Shown here: positions 51,060 to 59,600 of the stretch, one piece after another
Layout: each line of letters opens with the position of its first letter
How positions within the stretch are numbered: position 1 is the stretch's first letter
Origin: Oscillospiraceae bacterium
Lineage (GTDB): Bacteria; Bacillota; Clostridia; Oscillospirales; Acutalibacteraceae
Direction of reading: 5' to 3'
Assembly: GCA_015065545.1 (NCBI GenBank)
Contig: SVQA01000004.1
Coordinates: 62,001 to 126,000, forward strand
DNA: 64,000 nucleotides
The notes under the pieces: generated by a model
Database searches by the model: none
What the model was told of the DNA's origin: nothing
Seen by the model: only the letters and a program-made list of their open reading frames with translations
Program-made: the position numbers and the translations under genes

Positions 51060-52709
51060 TTAAAATTCAAAGTAAGCAAAGCTTACTTCGCCTGTGCCGT
51101 ATATTCCCAGAAGGATTACTCCGAGGAGAATCGCCAGAAGAACAAGGGAGCGTACCACATAGTTGGATTTGTACAGAAGGTCGCAGATTTTACCTTTTTT
51201 CTCTGTTATAATTTCTATGATAAGGAGTATGGCTATTCCCATTGCAGCAATTATCCATTGCCAGGAGTTGAATCCGGTAACAAAAGGAGATTTAGAGCCA
51301 TCCATAGACAGAGTGCAGATGCGAGAGAGAATATTTACTGCCCGACCCAGAGAATCTGCGCTGAAGAATAAGAAACCAACCGCAACCAAAAGGAAGGTTC
51401 TGATCATTCTGATGAAATCAAAAAACCATCCGTGAAGTTTTTGTTTTGTATATCGGAAAGGTGTATCAAGCCAGGAGGAAAGAATGAGTATTGCTCCAAA
51501 GAAGATACCTTCGAATACAAAGTTCCATGAAGCACCGTGCCAGATGCCCATAGTAATCCAGACTGCCAGATATCCCATAGTACTGGGCAGATATTTCATA
51601 ATGGTCCGGGCAATTTTATTGGTGGGCTTTTTCTTTCTGAAACAGCCTGCGAGGGAAATCGGATAGAAGAGATAATCTCTGAACCAGCTTCCCAAGGAGA
51701 TATGCCATCTTGCCCAGAATTCCGCAATAGAGAGAGAGAAGAAAGGAGTGCGGAAGTTATCTGTCAGGTTGATGCCCATAGCTTCGGAAGCACCAAGGGC
51801 GATGTCCATATATCCCGAGAAATCTGCATAAAGCCAGATTGCGTTCATGATGATTGCAAGCAGAAGGATGGGTGCGGAGTATTCGTTTTCTGCAGTGAGC
51901 ACAGGGGTGATAAAGTTTATCAGTCTGTCAGCAATAACAAGTTTTTTGAACAAGCCCCAAGCAATGCGGAAGATTCCTCTGCCCACTCGCTCTTGGTTGA
52001 AGGTGTGAACTTCAAAAAGCTGGGGAGCAAGTTCGTTGTGTCTGCCTATAGGACCCTGAAAAATCTGGGGAAAGTAAGATACAAACAATGTAAAACGAAA
52101 GATATTTTTTTCGGGTTTGGTTGTTCCTCTGTAAACATCAACAACGTAACTTATGCACTGGAATGTATAGAAGGATATACCCAAAGGCATGATTATCCAT
52201 TCGGGAGATGTCAGGGTTGTATGCAGTAAACTATTGATATTTTCCACAGCAAAACCTGAATACTTAAGCAAACAAAGAATGCCGAAGTTAAGAAGACAAG
52301 CTATAAGTATAATTAAACGCTTTTTCTTATCGAATGCTTTTTTTATTGCTTTCTTGTTTTCGGGATTGCTCTTTGCCTGTGTTTTCTGTGTTTTTGTCAT
52401 CTTGCCGATAATAATACCGCAAAAATAAACAGAAACAATACTGAATACAAGGAAAAGGATAAAAAGGTATGCCAGATTGCCAAACTTATATTTTGTTGAT
52501 AAGAAACTGTAGTAGCTTGCATAGAATACAGAGCTGGCAATAAGAAGCCATATCCATTGAGTGTTTTGGAGTGTAGGGAATTTGCTGAAAAAACTTGTTC
52601 TGCCAAGAGCGGCTATTGCTTTAGGAACAGTAAAGTATCCTAAAATAGTCACAGCCAGAAACATAAGAAATTCCCAGGAAGTGAACAGATAAACGGAGCT
52701 GAAATTCAT
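51060..52709 (-). CDS. MBOAT-family O-acyltransferase (DltB/AlgI-like)
   Basis: 549 aa with about 11-13 membrane helices. The MBOAT signature ITMGIWHGASWNFVFEG carries the invariant histidine; the FSGYMDIALGASEAMGINL and RWHISLGSWFRDYLFYPI segments are also typical. It moves an acyl group across the membrane to a polysaccharide or teichoic acid. It starts the minus-strand unit whose second gene is the SGNH protein. Together with the DltA/DltC-like pair they make the four functions of a D-alanylation system, in an unusual split arrangement. Confidence 0.92.
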   Translation of the reverse strand: MNFSSVYLFTSWEFLMFLAVTILGYFTVPKAIAALGRTSFFSKFPTLQNTQWIWLLIASSVFYASYYSFLSTKYKFGNLAYLFILFLVFSIVSVYFCGIIIGKMTKTQKTQAKSNPENKKAIKKAFDKKKRLIILIACLLNFGILCLLKYSGFAVENINSLLHTTLTSPEWIIMPLGISFYTFQCISYVVDVYRGTTKPEKNIFRFTLFVSYFPQIFQGPIGRHNELAPQLFEVHTFNQERVGRGIFRIAWGLFKKLVIADRLINFITPVLTAENEYSAPILLLAIIMNAIWLYADFSGYMDIALGASEAMGINLTDNFRTPFFSLSIAEFWARWHISLGSWFRDYLFYPISLAGCFRKKKPTNKIARTIMKYLPSTMGYLAVWITMGIWHGASWNFVFEGIFFGAILILSSWLDTPFRYTKQKLHGWFFDFIRMIRTFLLVAVGFLFFSADSLGRAVNILSRICTLSMDGSKSPFVTGFNSWQWIIAAMGIAILLIIEIITEKKGKICDLLYKSNYVVRSLVLLAILLGVILLGIYGTGEVSFAYFEF

Positions 52710-52851
52710 CTTTTATTCCTCCTTATGTTGCAATCTCGATTTGCGTCGGTATTGCATAGATACATTAATACTAACAGATGTGGGATATTGTGTCAATAAA
52801 ATGAGAACAAAGAAGAAATATATTTGTAAATACTTAAAGTTGGAATAACCT

Positions 52852-52880
52852 TTGACAAACGGATACAGAACTTGTATAAT
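52852..52880 (+). promoter_or_regulatory. Perfect consensus promoter of the 260-aa protein
   Basis: TTGACA (52852-52857), a 17-nt spacer and TATAAT (52875-52880). All 12 positions match. Confidence 0.8.
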
Positions 52881-52938
52881 AAGTTAATAATAAAAATATA
52901 GAATGACTTGAGCAGGATTTCTGCTTTGGAGGTATATT

Positions 52939-53721
52939 ATGAGCGATTTAATGAAATCATTTGATGTTATTGTAGGCAAGGTTGCAGAGCCTCTTACTTC
53001 CCAGAATTTCAAGCGTGAAAAAACAGCTAACACAGATAAGGAGATTATTGCACTCTTTACAGGTGAAGCTGTTGCTTATTCCGTTATTTATTTTATTGAT
53101 AAGAAGCATATGGTGCTTCGCTCCTGTGCTATGACAGAAGACGGTCCCGATAACGAGTGGAATACAATGGCAACCTGGATGTTTGATCCCGAAACCGACG
53201 GCCTGAAGGAAGCCGAGAGTATCGGTAACGACTTCTATGATGCTGTATCTGCAACTGCAGTTGTAAAGAGGGTTAAGCAAGCAAAGAAAAAGAAGAGTGA
53301 CGAGGGTAATGCAGACCCGTTATTCCTTGCAAAGAGATTTGTTACTTTCTTCCCCGAGCTTAAGGATGTAATCAAAGAAGAGCGTGAAAGCTACGAAGAA
53401 TTCCGCGGAGTATATTTTATCCGTACCTATGTGCTCGAAAAGTTTAATGCTCTTATTAGTCGCGGGGCTAAAGGCGAAATGAACAAAATGGCACAGATGA
53501 TAAGCACCCAGTATGCAAACGGCGATATGGATACCCGCTCTATCATTACTATTGTTATCCTCAATTCTATAGAGGAAAAGAATGTAGAGAAGTTTATGCC
53601 TCTTCTTTCCGAGGAGCTTCAGAAGGCTTGGTCTTATGCCCTCAAGATTAAGGGCAAAAAGATTAAACCTGAAAAACCCCAGAAGAGCATTGCCAACTAT
53701 TCCGGCAGCAGACTCGGCTGA
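52939..53721 (+). CDS. Hypothetical protein, 260 aa
   Basis: A soluble mixed alpha/beta protein without signal peptide or membrane helix; it starts MSDLMKSFDVIVGKVAEPLT and has a basic region (VKRVKQAKKKKSDE) near residue 113. The C-terminus (about 215-260) is Lys-rich. I recognise no family. A GGAGG ribosome-binding site, a perfect sigma-A promoter and a terminator at 53743 make it a well-expressed single-gene unit. Codon use matches the housekeeping genes around it. Confidence 0.75.
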   Translation: MSDLMKSFDVIVGKVAEPLTSQNFKREKTANTDKEIIALFTGEAVAYSVIYFIDKKHMVLRSCAMTEDGPDNEWNTMATWMFDPETDGLKEAESIGNDFYDAVSATAVVKRVKQAKKKKSDEGNADPLFLAKRFVTFFPELKDVIKEERESYEEFRGVYFIRTYVLEKFNALISRGAKGEMNKMAQMISTQYANGDMDTRSIITIVILNSIEEKNVEKFMPLLSEELQKAWSYALKIKGKKIKPEKPQKSIANYSGSRLG

Positions 53722-53742
53722 TTATTAAATTAGAATTCTTAT

Positions 53743-53775
53743 GTCCTCTCTGCATTTTGCAAAGAGGACTTTTTT
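53743..53775 (+). terminator. Terminator of the 260-aa protein gene
   Basis: GTCCTCT / AGAGGAC stem, followed by TTTTTTATT. Confidence 0.8.
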
Positions 53776-53834
53776 ATTACTTTAGGTGCGGATACCATCC
53801 GCCCGCTAAAATGGCTCCCTCCTTTTGTTCCAAA

Positions 53835-54075
53835 CCCGTAGGGGCGGGTCTCCGTGCCCGTCCGTATACAATCTACCCTCTACGTAGGGGCGATTCACGA
53901 ATCGCCCGTAACCCTTTCCGCAAAACTAAACCTTTCGGGAGGTTCGTGAACCTCCCCTACAAAACTCCTCCCGTCAAAACCTTGTGGTTTTGCCACTCTT
54001 TCTGCGAAAGCGGCAACCCTTTTGTCCCTTCAGGACATTTCCCCTAACAGGGGAATTTCCTCTCAGAGGAGGGCT
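53835..54075 (+). repeat. Multi-hairpin repeat, copy A (inverted relative to copy B)
   Basis: This ~241-bp block has a near-complementary counterpart at 55935-56172. It is built from consecutive short palindromes, among them GGGCGATTCACGAATCGCCC, GGGAGGTTCGTGAACCTCCC and CCCCTAACAGGGG. A reading frame through it exists but is only a product of the repeat. Conservation against copy B is estimated by eye at well over 80 percent. Confidence 0.85.
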
Positions 54076-54078
54076 TAA

Positions 54079-54193
54079 TGGCTCCCTCACCGAGGGAAGA
54101 CTCCCTCACAATGTGAGGGAGATGTCTGCAAAGCAGACAGAGGGAGACAGGCTCCGTGAGAGTGGCTTTGCCACAGGCAAAGACTGAGGGAGT
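54079..54193. repeat. MITE-like element with GAGGGAG ends
   Basis: About 115 bp with ends GGCTCCCTC and GAGGGAGT, holding the palindrome CTCCCTCACAATGTGAGGGAG and TGTCTGCAAAGCAGACA. It directly abuts copy A, so the two are a compound repeat. No coding potential. Confidence 0.6.
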
Positions 54194-54242
54194 AAAAAAC
54201 TTCATACTTCTTCCTTTTTCTTTTACCTTTACATAATAAAAC

Positions 54243-54270
54243 AGAGCGGATAGTTTACACCATCCGCTCC
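54243..54270. terminator. Hairpin, possible terminator of unknown transcript
   Basis: AGAGCGGAT and ATCCGCTC form an 8-bp stem; TTTTATT follows on the minus strand. No gene ends here. Confidence 0.4.
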
Positions 54271-54314
54271 GCTTAATTAACATACACCTAAAACTATGTA
54301 TGATGCTTTTAAGT

Positions 54315-54466
54315 TTGTACAGCCAGCTATTTTGTGGGGTGGACTGACTGTACAATGTGCAAAACCTGCAGGGTAGATGCAGGGTATTGCCAAGTTCAAA
54401 GATACAAACAACACAAACCATATTTCAGTACCGAATTTTCGGTGTTTTTGGTTCGTTTTTGTATCT
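54315..54466. promoter_or_regulatory. Two inverted repeats upstream of padR
   Basis: TTGTACAGCCAG (54315-54326) pairs with CTGACTGTACAA (54344-54355) with one mismatch. AGATACAAA (54400-54408) pairs with TTTGTATCT (54458-54466), with an inner CCGAA/TTCGG hairpin. They may be operators or transcript folds; the gap to the padR -35 box is 60-200 bp. Confidence 0.4.
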
Positions 54467-54526
54467 TACGCACACAGCTTATCACATTTAACTAATTTTG
54501 TCAACAATATTTTGGCAAAAATAATA

Positions 54527-54555
54527 TTGAAATTTGAAAACATTTGTTATATAAT
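54527..54555 (+). promoter_or_regulatory. Probable promoter of the padR operon
   Basis: TTGAAA (54527-54532), a 17-nt spacer and TATAAT (54550-54555). The ATG is at 54575. Confidence 0.65.
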
Positions 54556-54574
54556 GTGGAAAAGAGGTGAGATT

Positions 54575-55051
54575 ATGAGTAAAAATTTATTTTTTAACAG
54601 TTTGTCTGATATGCTGATTCTCTCTATTCTTGAGAAGCACGACAGTTATATGTACGAGATTGTAAAGTCTGTCACAGATTTTTCCGGTGGATTGCTTAAC
54701 ATTTCTCAGAACACAATTTATACTGCGGCTTATAAGTTAGAGAACGAAGGCAAAATCAGCGAATACTCAAAGCTTGTCGGAAGAAAACGCACAAGGGTTT
54801 ACTATCACCTTGAGCCAAAGGGCAGAGAACACCTTGCTGAGCTTCTGCAAAATTACAAATGCACTACCGAGGGAATTCAGAATCTTCTCACAGTACTTGC
54901 AGGAATAGAAACAGCACCTTCGTATGTTAAGGAGGTGGACGGAGCAAGTGAGCAGGCTGTGCAGGAAGTATATGTCGGAAGTGAGGACGCTATTTCCGAT
55001 AAAGAGAAAACAGGAGCGGGTATACCTAAAAACCCTTGCTTCAGCTATTGA
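54575..55051 (+). CDS. PadR-family transcriptional regulator (C-terminus perhaps extended)
   Basis: 158 aa from the ATG at 54575 with AGAGGTGAG ahead. The first ~110 residues form a PadR winged helix: SLSDMLILSILEKHDSYMYE, NISQNTIYTAAYKLENEGKI, and RVYYHLEPKGREHLAEL. Family members of this type end near residue 110. The last ~48 residues here (VKEVDGASEQAV...) overlap the start of the next gene in another frame and look unlike the family, so a frameshift may have removed the normal stop. PadR proteins typically repress an adjacent membrane protein gene. Confidence 0.85.
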   Translation: MSKNLFFNSLSDMLILSILEKHDSYMYEIVKSVTDFSGGLLNISQNTIYTAAYKLENEGKISEYSKLVGRKRTRVYYHLEPKGREHLAELLQNYKCTTEGIQNLLTVLAGIETAPSYVKEVDGASEQAVQEVYVGSEDAISDKEKTGAGIPKNPCFSY

Positions 55052-55349
55052 GGAATTCTGCGAAGATAGGCTGATAACCTCGAAGCAAGAGCTTTACGAA
55101 AATTACGGTACACCCTACGAGGTTATGACCGGCTATTTTGCCACAATCAACACAGACCACGTAGTTAAAAAGCGGAGGGTTTCCAAAGCCATTAGACGAG
55201 CCGTGATGATAATACTTTTACTCGCCACCTTTGCAACAACCGTGTATTGTATTCATATGTTAGAATCTTTTGTGGTTTTTAAACAAGAGGGAACTATAGT
55301 TAATGATACATATAATGTTACAAACAATGTAATTCAAGAAGAATTTTAA
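54948..55349 (+). CDS. DUF6120-like membrane protein
   Basis: 133 aa with a GTG start at 54948, chosen because AAGGAGGTGG and GGAG lie 3-15 nt upstream. The N-terminal cytoplasmic domain (RTLFPIKRKQERVYLKTLAS, then YENYGTPYEVMTGYFATI) matches the small helical domain placed after PadR in many Firmicutes. One membrane helix follows (RAVMIILLLATFATTVYCIH), then a short external tail. It overlaps padR by 104 bp. Such pairs probably sense the envelope and control PadR, which is inference. Confidence 0.75.
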   Translation: MSRLCRKYMSEVRTLFPIKRKQERVYLKTLASAIEEFCEDRLITSKQELYENYGTPYEVMTGYFATINTDHVVKKRRVSKAIRRAVMIILLLATFATTVYCIHMLESFVVFKQEGTIVNDTYNVTNNVIQEEF

Positions 55350-55383
55350 TAAAGTACTTTAAGATGTTGAGGGACAAACACTT

Positions 55384-55842
55384 ATGAAGAAAATAATAGT
55401 TGCTTTACTCATTTTAACCATATTTACTTTTTCCGTATTTTGTGCTCCCGTGAGTGCTGTTGAAGCTTCCGAAACAAAAGTAACCGTTGAGTATTTGGAT
55501 AATGGCTGCTATATTGAAACTATAATTACTCAAAATACTTTGACAAGGGGAACTATAAGCGGAACAAAAACAAGAAACTTTAACAATAGTAATGGTGACG
55601 TACTATGGTATGTGAGTGTTACAGGAACATTTACATATAACGGAGCAACATCCTACTGCCATTCTTGTTCCCATAATGCTAAATCAAATAGTTCTTATTG
55701 GACAATAAGAAGTGTTACTTCTGATACCTATGTAAACACTGCTACCGCTACAGCAGTTGCAAGACAATCATCGGGAACAGCTTCCCACGATTTTACCGCA
55801 TCTGTTACATTGACCTGTGCCAAGGATGGTACATTGTCCTGA
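55384..55842 (+). CDS. Secreted protein, unknown function
   Basis: 152 aa. A signal peptide (MKKIIVALLILTIFTFSVFC...) is cut after the Ala-rich region near residue 28. The mature part is beta-rich (VLWYVSVTGTFTYNG) with four cysteines (GCYIE, SYCHSCSHN, LTCAKDG), able to make two disulphides. It is similar in pattern to small secreted Ig-like proteins found next to PadR-DUF6120 genes. AT-rich, like its two partners. A strong terminator follows at 55872. Confidence 0.7.
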   Translation: MKKIIVALLILTIFTFSVFCAPVSAVEASETKVTVEYLDNGCYIETIITQNTLTRGTISGTKTRNFNNSNGDVLWYVSVTGTFTYNGATSYCHSCSHNAKSNSSYWTIRSVTSDTYVNTATATAVARQSSGTASHDFTASVTLTCAKDGTLS

Positions 55843-55871
55843 TTATTCAGCAGTAATTTAATAAAACACTC

Positions 55872-55910
55872 AACAGGGTGCTCACGTAAAATGTGAGCAC
55901 CCTGTTTTTT
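55872..55910 (+). terminator. Terminator of the padR operon
   Basis: AACAGGGTGCTCAC and GTGAGCACCCTGTT form a 14-bp stem, followed by TTTTT. Confidence 0.85.
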
Positions 55911-55934
55911 GCCCTCGTATCTCGCGAAGCAAAA

Positions 55935-56172
55935 AGCCCTCCTCACCGAGGAAATTCCCCTGTTAGGGGAAATGTCCCGAAGGGACAAAAGGGTTGCCGC
56001 TTTCGCAGAAAGGGTGGCGAAACCGCAAGGTTTTGACGGGAGGAGTTTTGTAGGGGAGGTTCACGAACCTCCCGAAAGGTTTGGTTTTGCGGAAAGGGTT
56101 AGGGGCGATTCGTGAATCGCCCGTACATAGAGGATGGAATGTATGCGGGCGGCAGGTTGCCGCCCCTACAGG
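55935..56172 (-). repeat. Multi-hairpin repeat, copy B (inverted relative to copy A)
   Basis: The ~238-bp reverse-orientation partner of 53835-54075. Seven or eight short hairpins in a row can be drawn, e.g. AATTCCCCTGTTAGGGGAAAT, TGTCCCGAAGGGACA, GGGAGGTTCACGAACCTCCC, GGGCGATTCGTGAATCGCCC and GGGCGGCAGGTTGCCGCCC. No MITE-like block is next to this copy. Confidence 0.85.
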
Positions 56173-56321
56173 CTCGAAATAAATGAAGGGGGATTTTTTA
56201 GCTTTTAAAACAATCAACGGTGCCGTGTGTTTTCTAATGTGGGAATAATTGGCAAATCGTCGGTATTGTGCCTTCATAGAAATAAATCTGCAAAATAAGT
56301 GAAAAACTTTTTGAAAACCCC

Positions 56322-56350
56322 TTGACATCTTGACAAAAGGCTTATATAAT
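56322..56350 (+). promoter_or_regulatory. Perfect consensus promoter of rpoBC
   Basis: TTGACA (56322-56327), a 17-nt spacer and TATAAT (56345-56350). It is 130 bp after repeat copy B. Transcription should start near 56357. Confidence 0.85.
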
Positions 56351-56356
56351 TTCATG

Positions 56357-56626
56357 ATGTACCATTATGGGGGGATTTACCCTCCGCGCTAAATGGGACT
56401 TTTGCAGAAATGTAGACTATAACACATTGCAAAATGAATGTCAAGTGATTTTTTTATGGAAGTCGGCTTTCATTTGCATTGTGGGAGGTTTTCCTTTTTG
56501 CCCACAAGATAATGGGTGTCTGTCCATTATCTTGAGCAAATATTGTGGTCTTCGTTCTTCGTTTGTTCCCGCTGCTTTTTGCAGTTTGCTTTGGCACAGA
56601 ATTCTTATGCAAGGAGAGATACGCCT
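56357..56626 (+). other. rpoB leader RNA (~270 nt) with two alternative hairpins
   Basis: Within the leader, GTGGG (56481-56485) can pair with CCCAC (56501-56505). CAAGATAATGG (56505-56515) pairs perfectly with CCATTATCTTG (56524-56534). The two stems touch at 56505, so they could compete. No U-run follows the second stem, so it is not an ordinary terminator. The rest has no gene. Confidence 0.5.
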
Positions 56627-59600
56627 ATGGATAATGTTAAGCAGGTTATGCTTGGCAAAACCGAAAGAGTGAGCTTTTCGAAGATTGACGAAGTAATCGG
56701 AATGCCCAATCTTATTGAGGTGCAGAAGAAGTCCTACCAGTGGTTTCTGGACGAAGGACTCAAGGAGGTTTTCAAGGATGTTTCGGGTATAACCGACTAT
56801 TCCGGTAACCTTGTTCTGGACTTCATCGACTACACACTGGACGTGGACAATCCCAACTACAGTGTTATCGAGTGTAAAGAGAGGGATGCAACTTATTCCG
56901 CTGCTCTTCGTGTAACTGCCAGACTCATCAACAAAGAAACCGGCGAAATCAAAGAGTCCAATGTCTTTATGGGAGAATTCCCCCTTATGACCGACAGCGG
57001 TACCTTTGTTATCAACGGTGCAGAAAGAGTTATCGTATCACAGCTGGTTCGTAGCCCCGGTGTTTACTACAAAATGGAGCACGACAAAACAGGTAAGGAG
57101 ATGTTCTCTTCAACCGTTATTCCCAACCGTGGTGCTTGGCTAGAGTACGAAAACGACATCAACGACGTATTCTACGTGCGTATAGATAAAAACCGTAAGA
57201 TTCCGGTAACTGTTCTTCTTCGTGCACTTGGTCTTGGCTCCAATGCTGACATCATCGAGGTTTTCGGCGATGACGACAGAATCAAGGCTACTATCGAGAA
57301 AGACACTACCGACAGCATAGAAACAGGTCTTCTGGAGGTTTACAGAAAGCTTCGTCCTTCCGAGCCTCCCACAGTAGAGAGTGCTCAGAATCACCTCCAC
57401 AATCTGTTCTTCGACCCCAGACGTTACGATATGTCTCGTGTTGGTCGTTATAAATACAACAAAAAGCTGGGTGTTTCCGGCAGACTTGCAGGTCAGGTTG
57501 TTGCTGACCCCGTTATCAATCCCCGCACAGGCGAGGTTATGGCACTTCGCGGTGATACTATCTCCCGCGAGAAAGCCATGGAGATTGAAAACGCAGGTGT
57601 TAAGGAAGTATTCGTAAGCGTTGAAGGCAAGCTTGTAAAGATTCTTTCCAACAACATGGTTGACATCAGCGGCTATGTAAGCTTTGACGCTAAGGAAGAG
57701 TGCGGCATCAACGAGAAGGTTTCCTTCCCCGTACTCTGCGAGATTCTCGACTCCTGCTCAAATGATGATGAACTCAAGGAGATGCTCATTGCTCGTCACG
57801 ATGAACTCATCCCCAACCACATCACAATCGAGGATATTTTTGCATCCGTTAACTATATGAACTGCCTTGCAGAGCACATCGGTGTTACAGACGACATCGA
57901 CCACCTGGGCAACAGACGTATCCGTTGCGTAGGCGAGCTCTTACAGAATCAGTTTAGAATCGGCTTCAGCCGACTTGAGAGAGTTATCCGCGAGAGAATG
58001 ACACTTCAGGCTCAGGATTTGGAGACACTTTCTCCCTCAACTCTCATCAATATCCGTCCTGTAACTGCAGCTATCAAAGAATTCTTCGGCTCTTCACCCC
58101 TTTCTCAGTTTATGGACCAGACCAACCCCCTTGCTGAGCTTACTCACAAGAGAAGACTTTCCGCTCTTGGTCCCGGCGGTCTTTCCCGAGACAGAGCAGG
58201 CTTCGAGGTTCGAGACGTTCACTACAGCCACTACGGCAGAATGTGTCCTATCGAAACTCCTGAAGGTCCTAACATCGGTCTGATTTCTTACCTTGCTACA
58301 TTCTCAAGAATTAACGAATACGGCTTTGTTGAAGCTTCTTTCAGAAAGATTGATAAAGAAAGAGGCGTAGTAACAGACGAAGTAGTTTATATGACTGCTG
58401 ACCAGGAAGACGAGTTCTATGTTGCACAGGCTAACACACCTCTTGACGCAGAAGGCCGCTTTATCAACCAGAGAGTTGTAGGCCGTCACCGCGACGAGTT
58501 CGTTGACCTTGATGCTTCCAAGTTTGACTACATGGATGTATCTCCCCGAATGGTTGTTTCTGTTGCTACATCTATGATTCCCTTCCTTGAGAACGATGAC
58601 GCAAACCGAGCTCTGATGGGTTCTAACATGCAGCGTCAGGCAGTTCCCCTCCTTGTTACAGAAAATCCCATTGTTGGTACAGGTATGGAGTACAAGGCAG
58701 GTACAGACTCAGGTGTTTGTATCCTTGCTGAAGACGACGGCGTTGTTATGAGCGCAGATGCTAACCGCATCCGTGTTCAGTACGACAACGGCAAGGTTAA
58801 AGACCACGAGGTTATCAAGTTCCTCCGCAGTAACCAGGGTACTTGTATCAACCAGATTCCTGTTGTAGACAGAGGTCAGCGCGTTAAGAAGGGCGATGTC
58901 CTTGCTGACGGTCCTGCTACAAAGAACGGCGAAATTTCCCTTGGTAAGAACGCACTTATCGGTTTTATGACCTGGGAAGGTTATAACTACGAGGATGCTG
59001 TTCTTATTTCTGAAAAAATTGTTCGTGAAGATGTTTACACTTCCATTCATATAGAAGAATACGAAATCGAAGCAAGAGATACCAAGCTCGGACCCGAAGA
59101 GATTACCCGCGACATTCCCAATGTAGGCGAGGATATGCTCAAAGACTTGGACGAGGATGGTATCATTCACATCGGTGCAGAGGTTCATGCTGACGATATT
59201 CTCGTTGGTAAGGTTACACCCAAGGGTGAAACAGAGCTTACTGCAGAAGAAAGACTCCTTCGTGCAATCTTTGGTGAGAAGGCTCGTGAGGTTAGAGATA
59301 CTTCTCTGAGAGTTCCTCACGGTGAAAGCGGTATTGTTGTTGACGTTAAGGTATTTACCCGCGAAAACAGCCGCGACGAGCTTAAGCCCGGTGTTAACAA
59401 GGTTGTTCGTTGCTATCTTGCTCAGAAGAGAAAGATTAGTGTCGGCGATAAGATGGCTGGTCGTCACGGTAACAAGGGTGTTGTTTCCAGAATCCTTCCT
59501 GTTGAGGATATGCCTTACCTGCCCGACGGTACACCCCTCGATATTGTACTTAATCCTCTGGGCGTTCCTTCCCGTATGAACATCGGTCAGGTTCTTGAGG

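Noticed and set aside
53757..54047. Open frame through repeat copy A
   Set aside because: The same pseudo-protein appears on the opposite strand in copy B (55963-56355); it follows from the hairpin repeat and lacks a ribosome-binding site, so it is not a gene.
55963..56355. Minus-strand open frame through copy B
   Set aside because: Same reason; it mirrors the frame in copy A.
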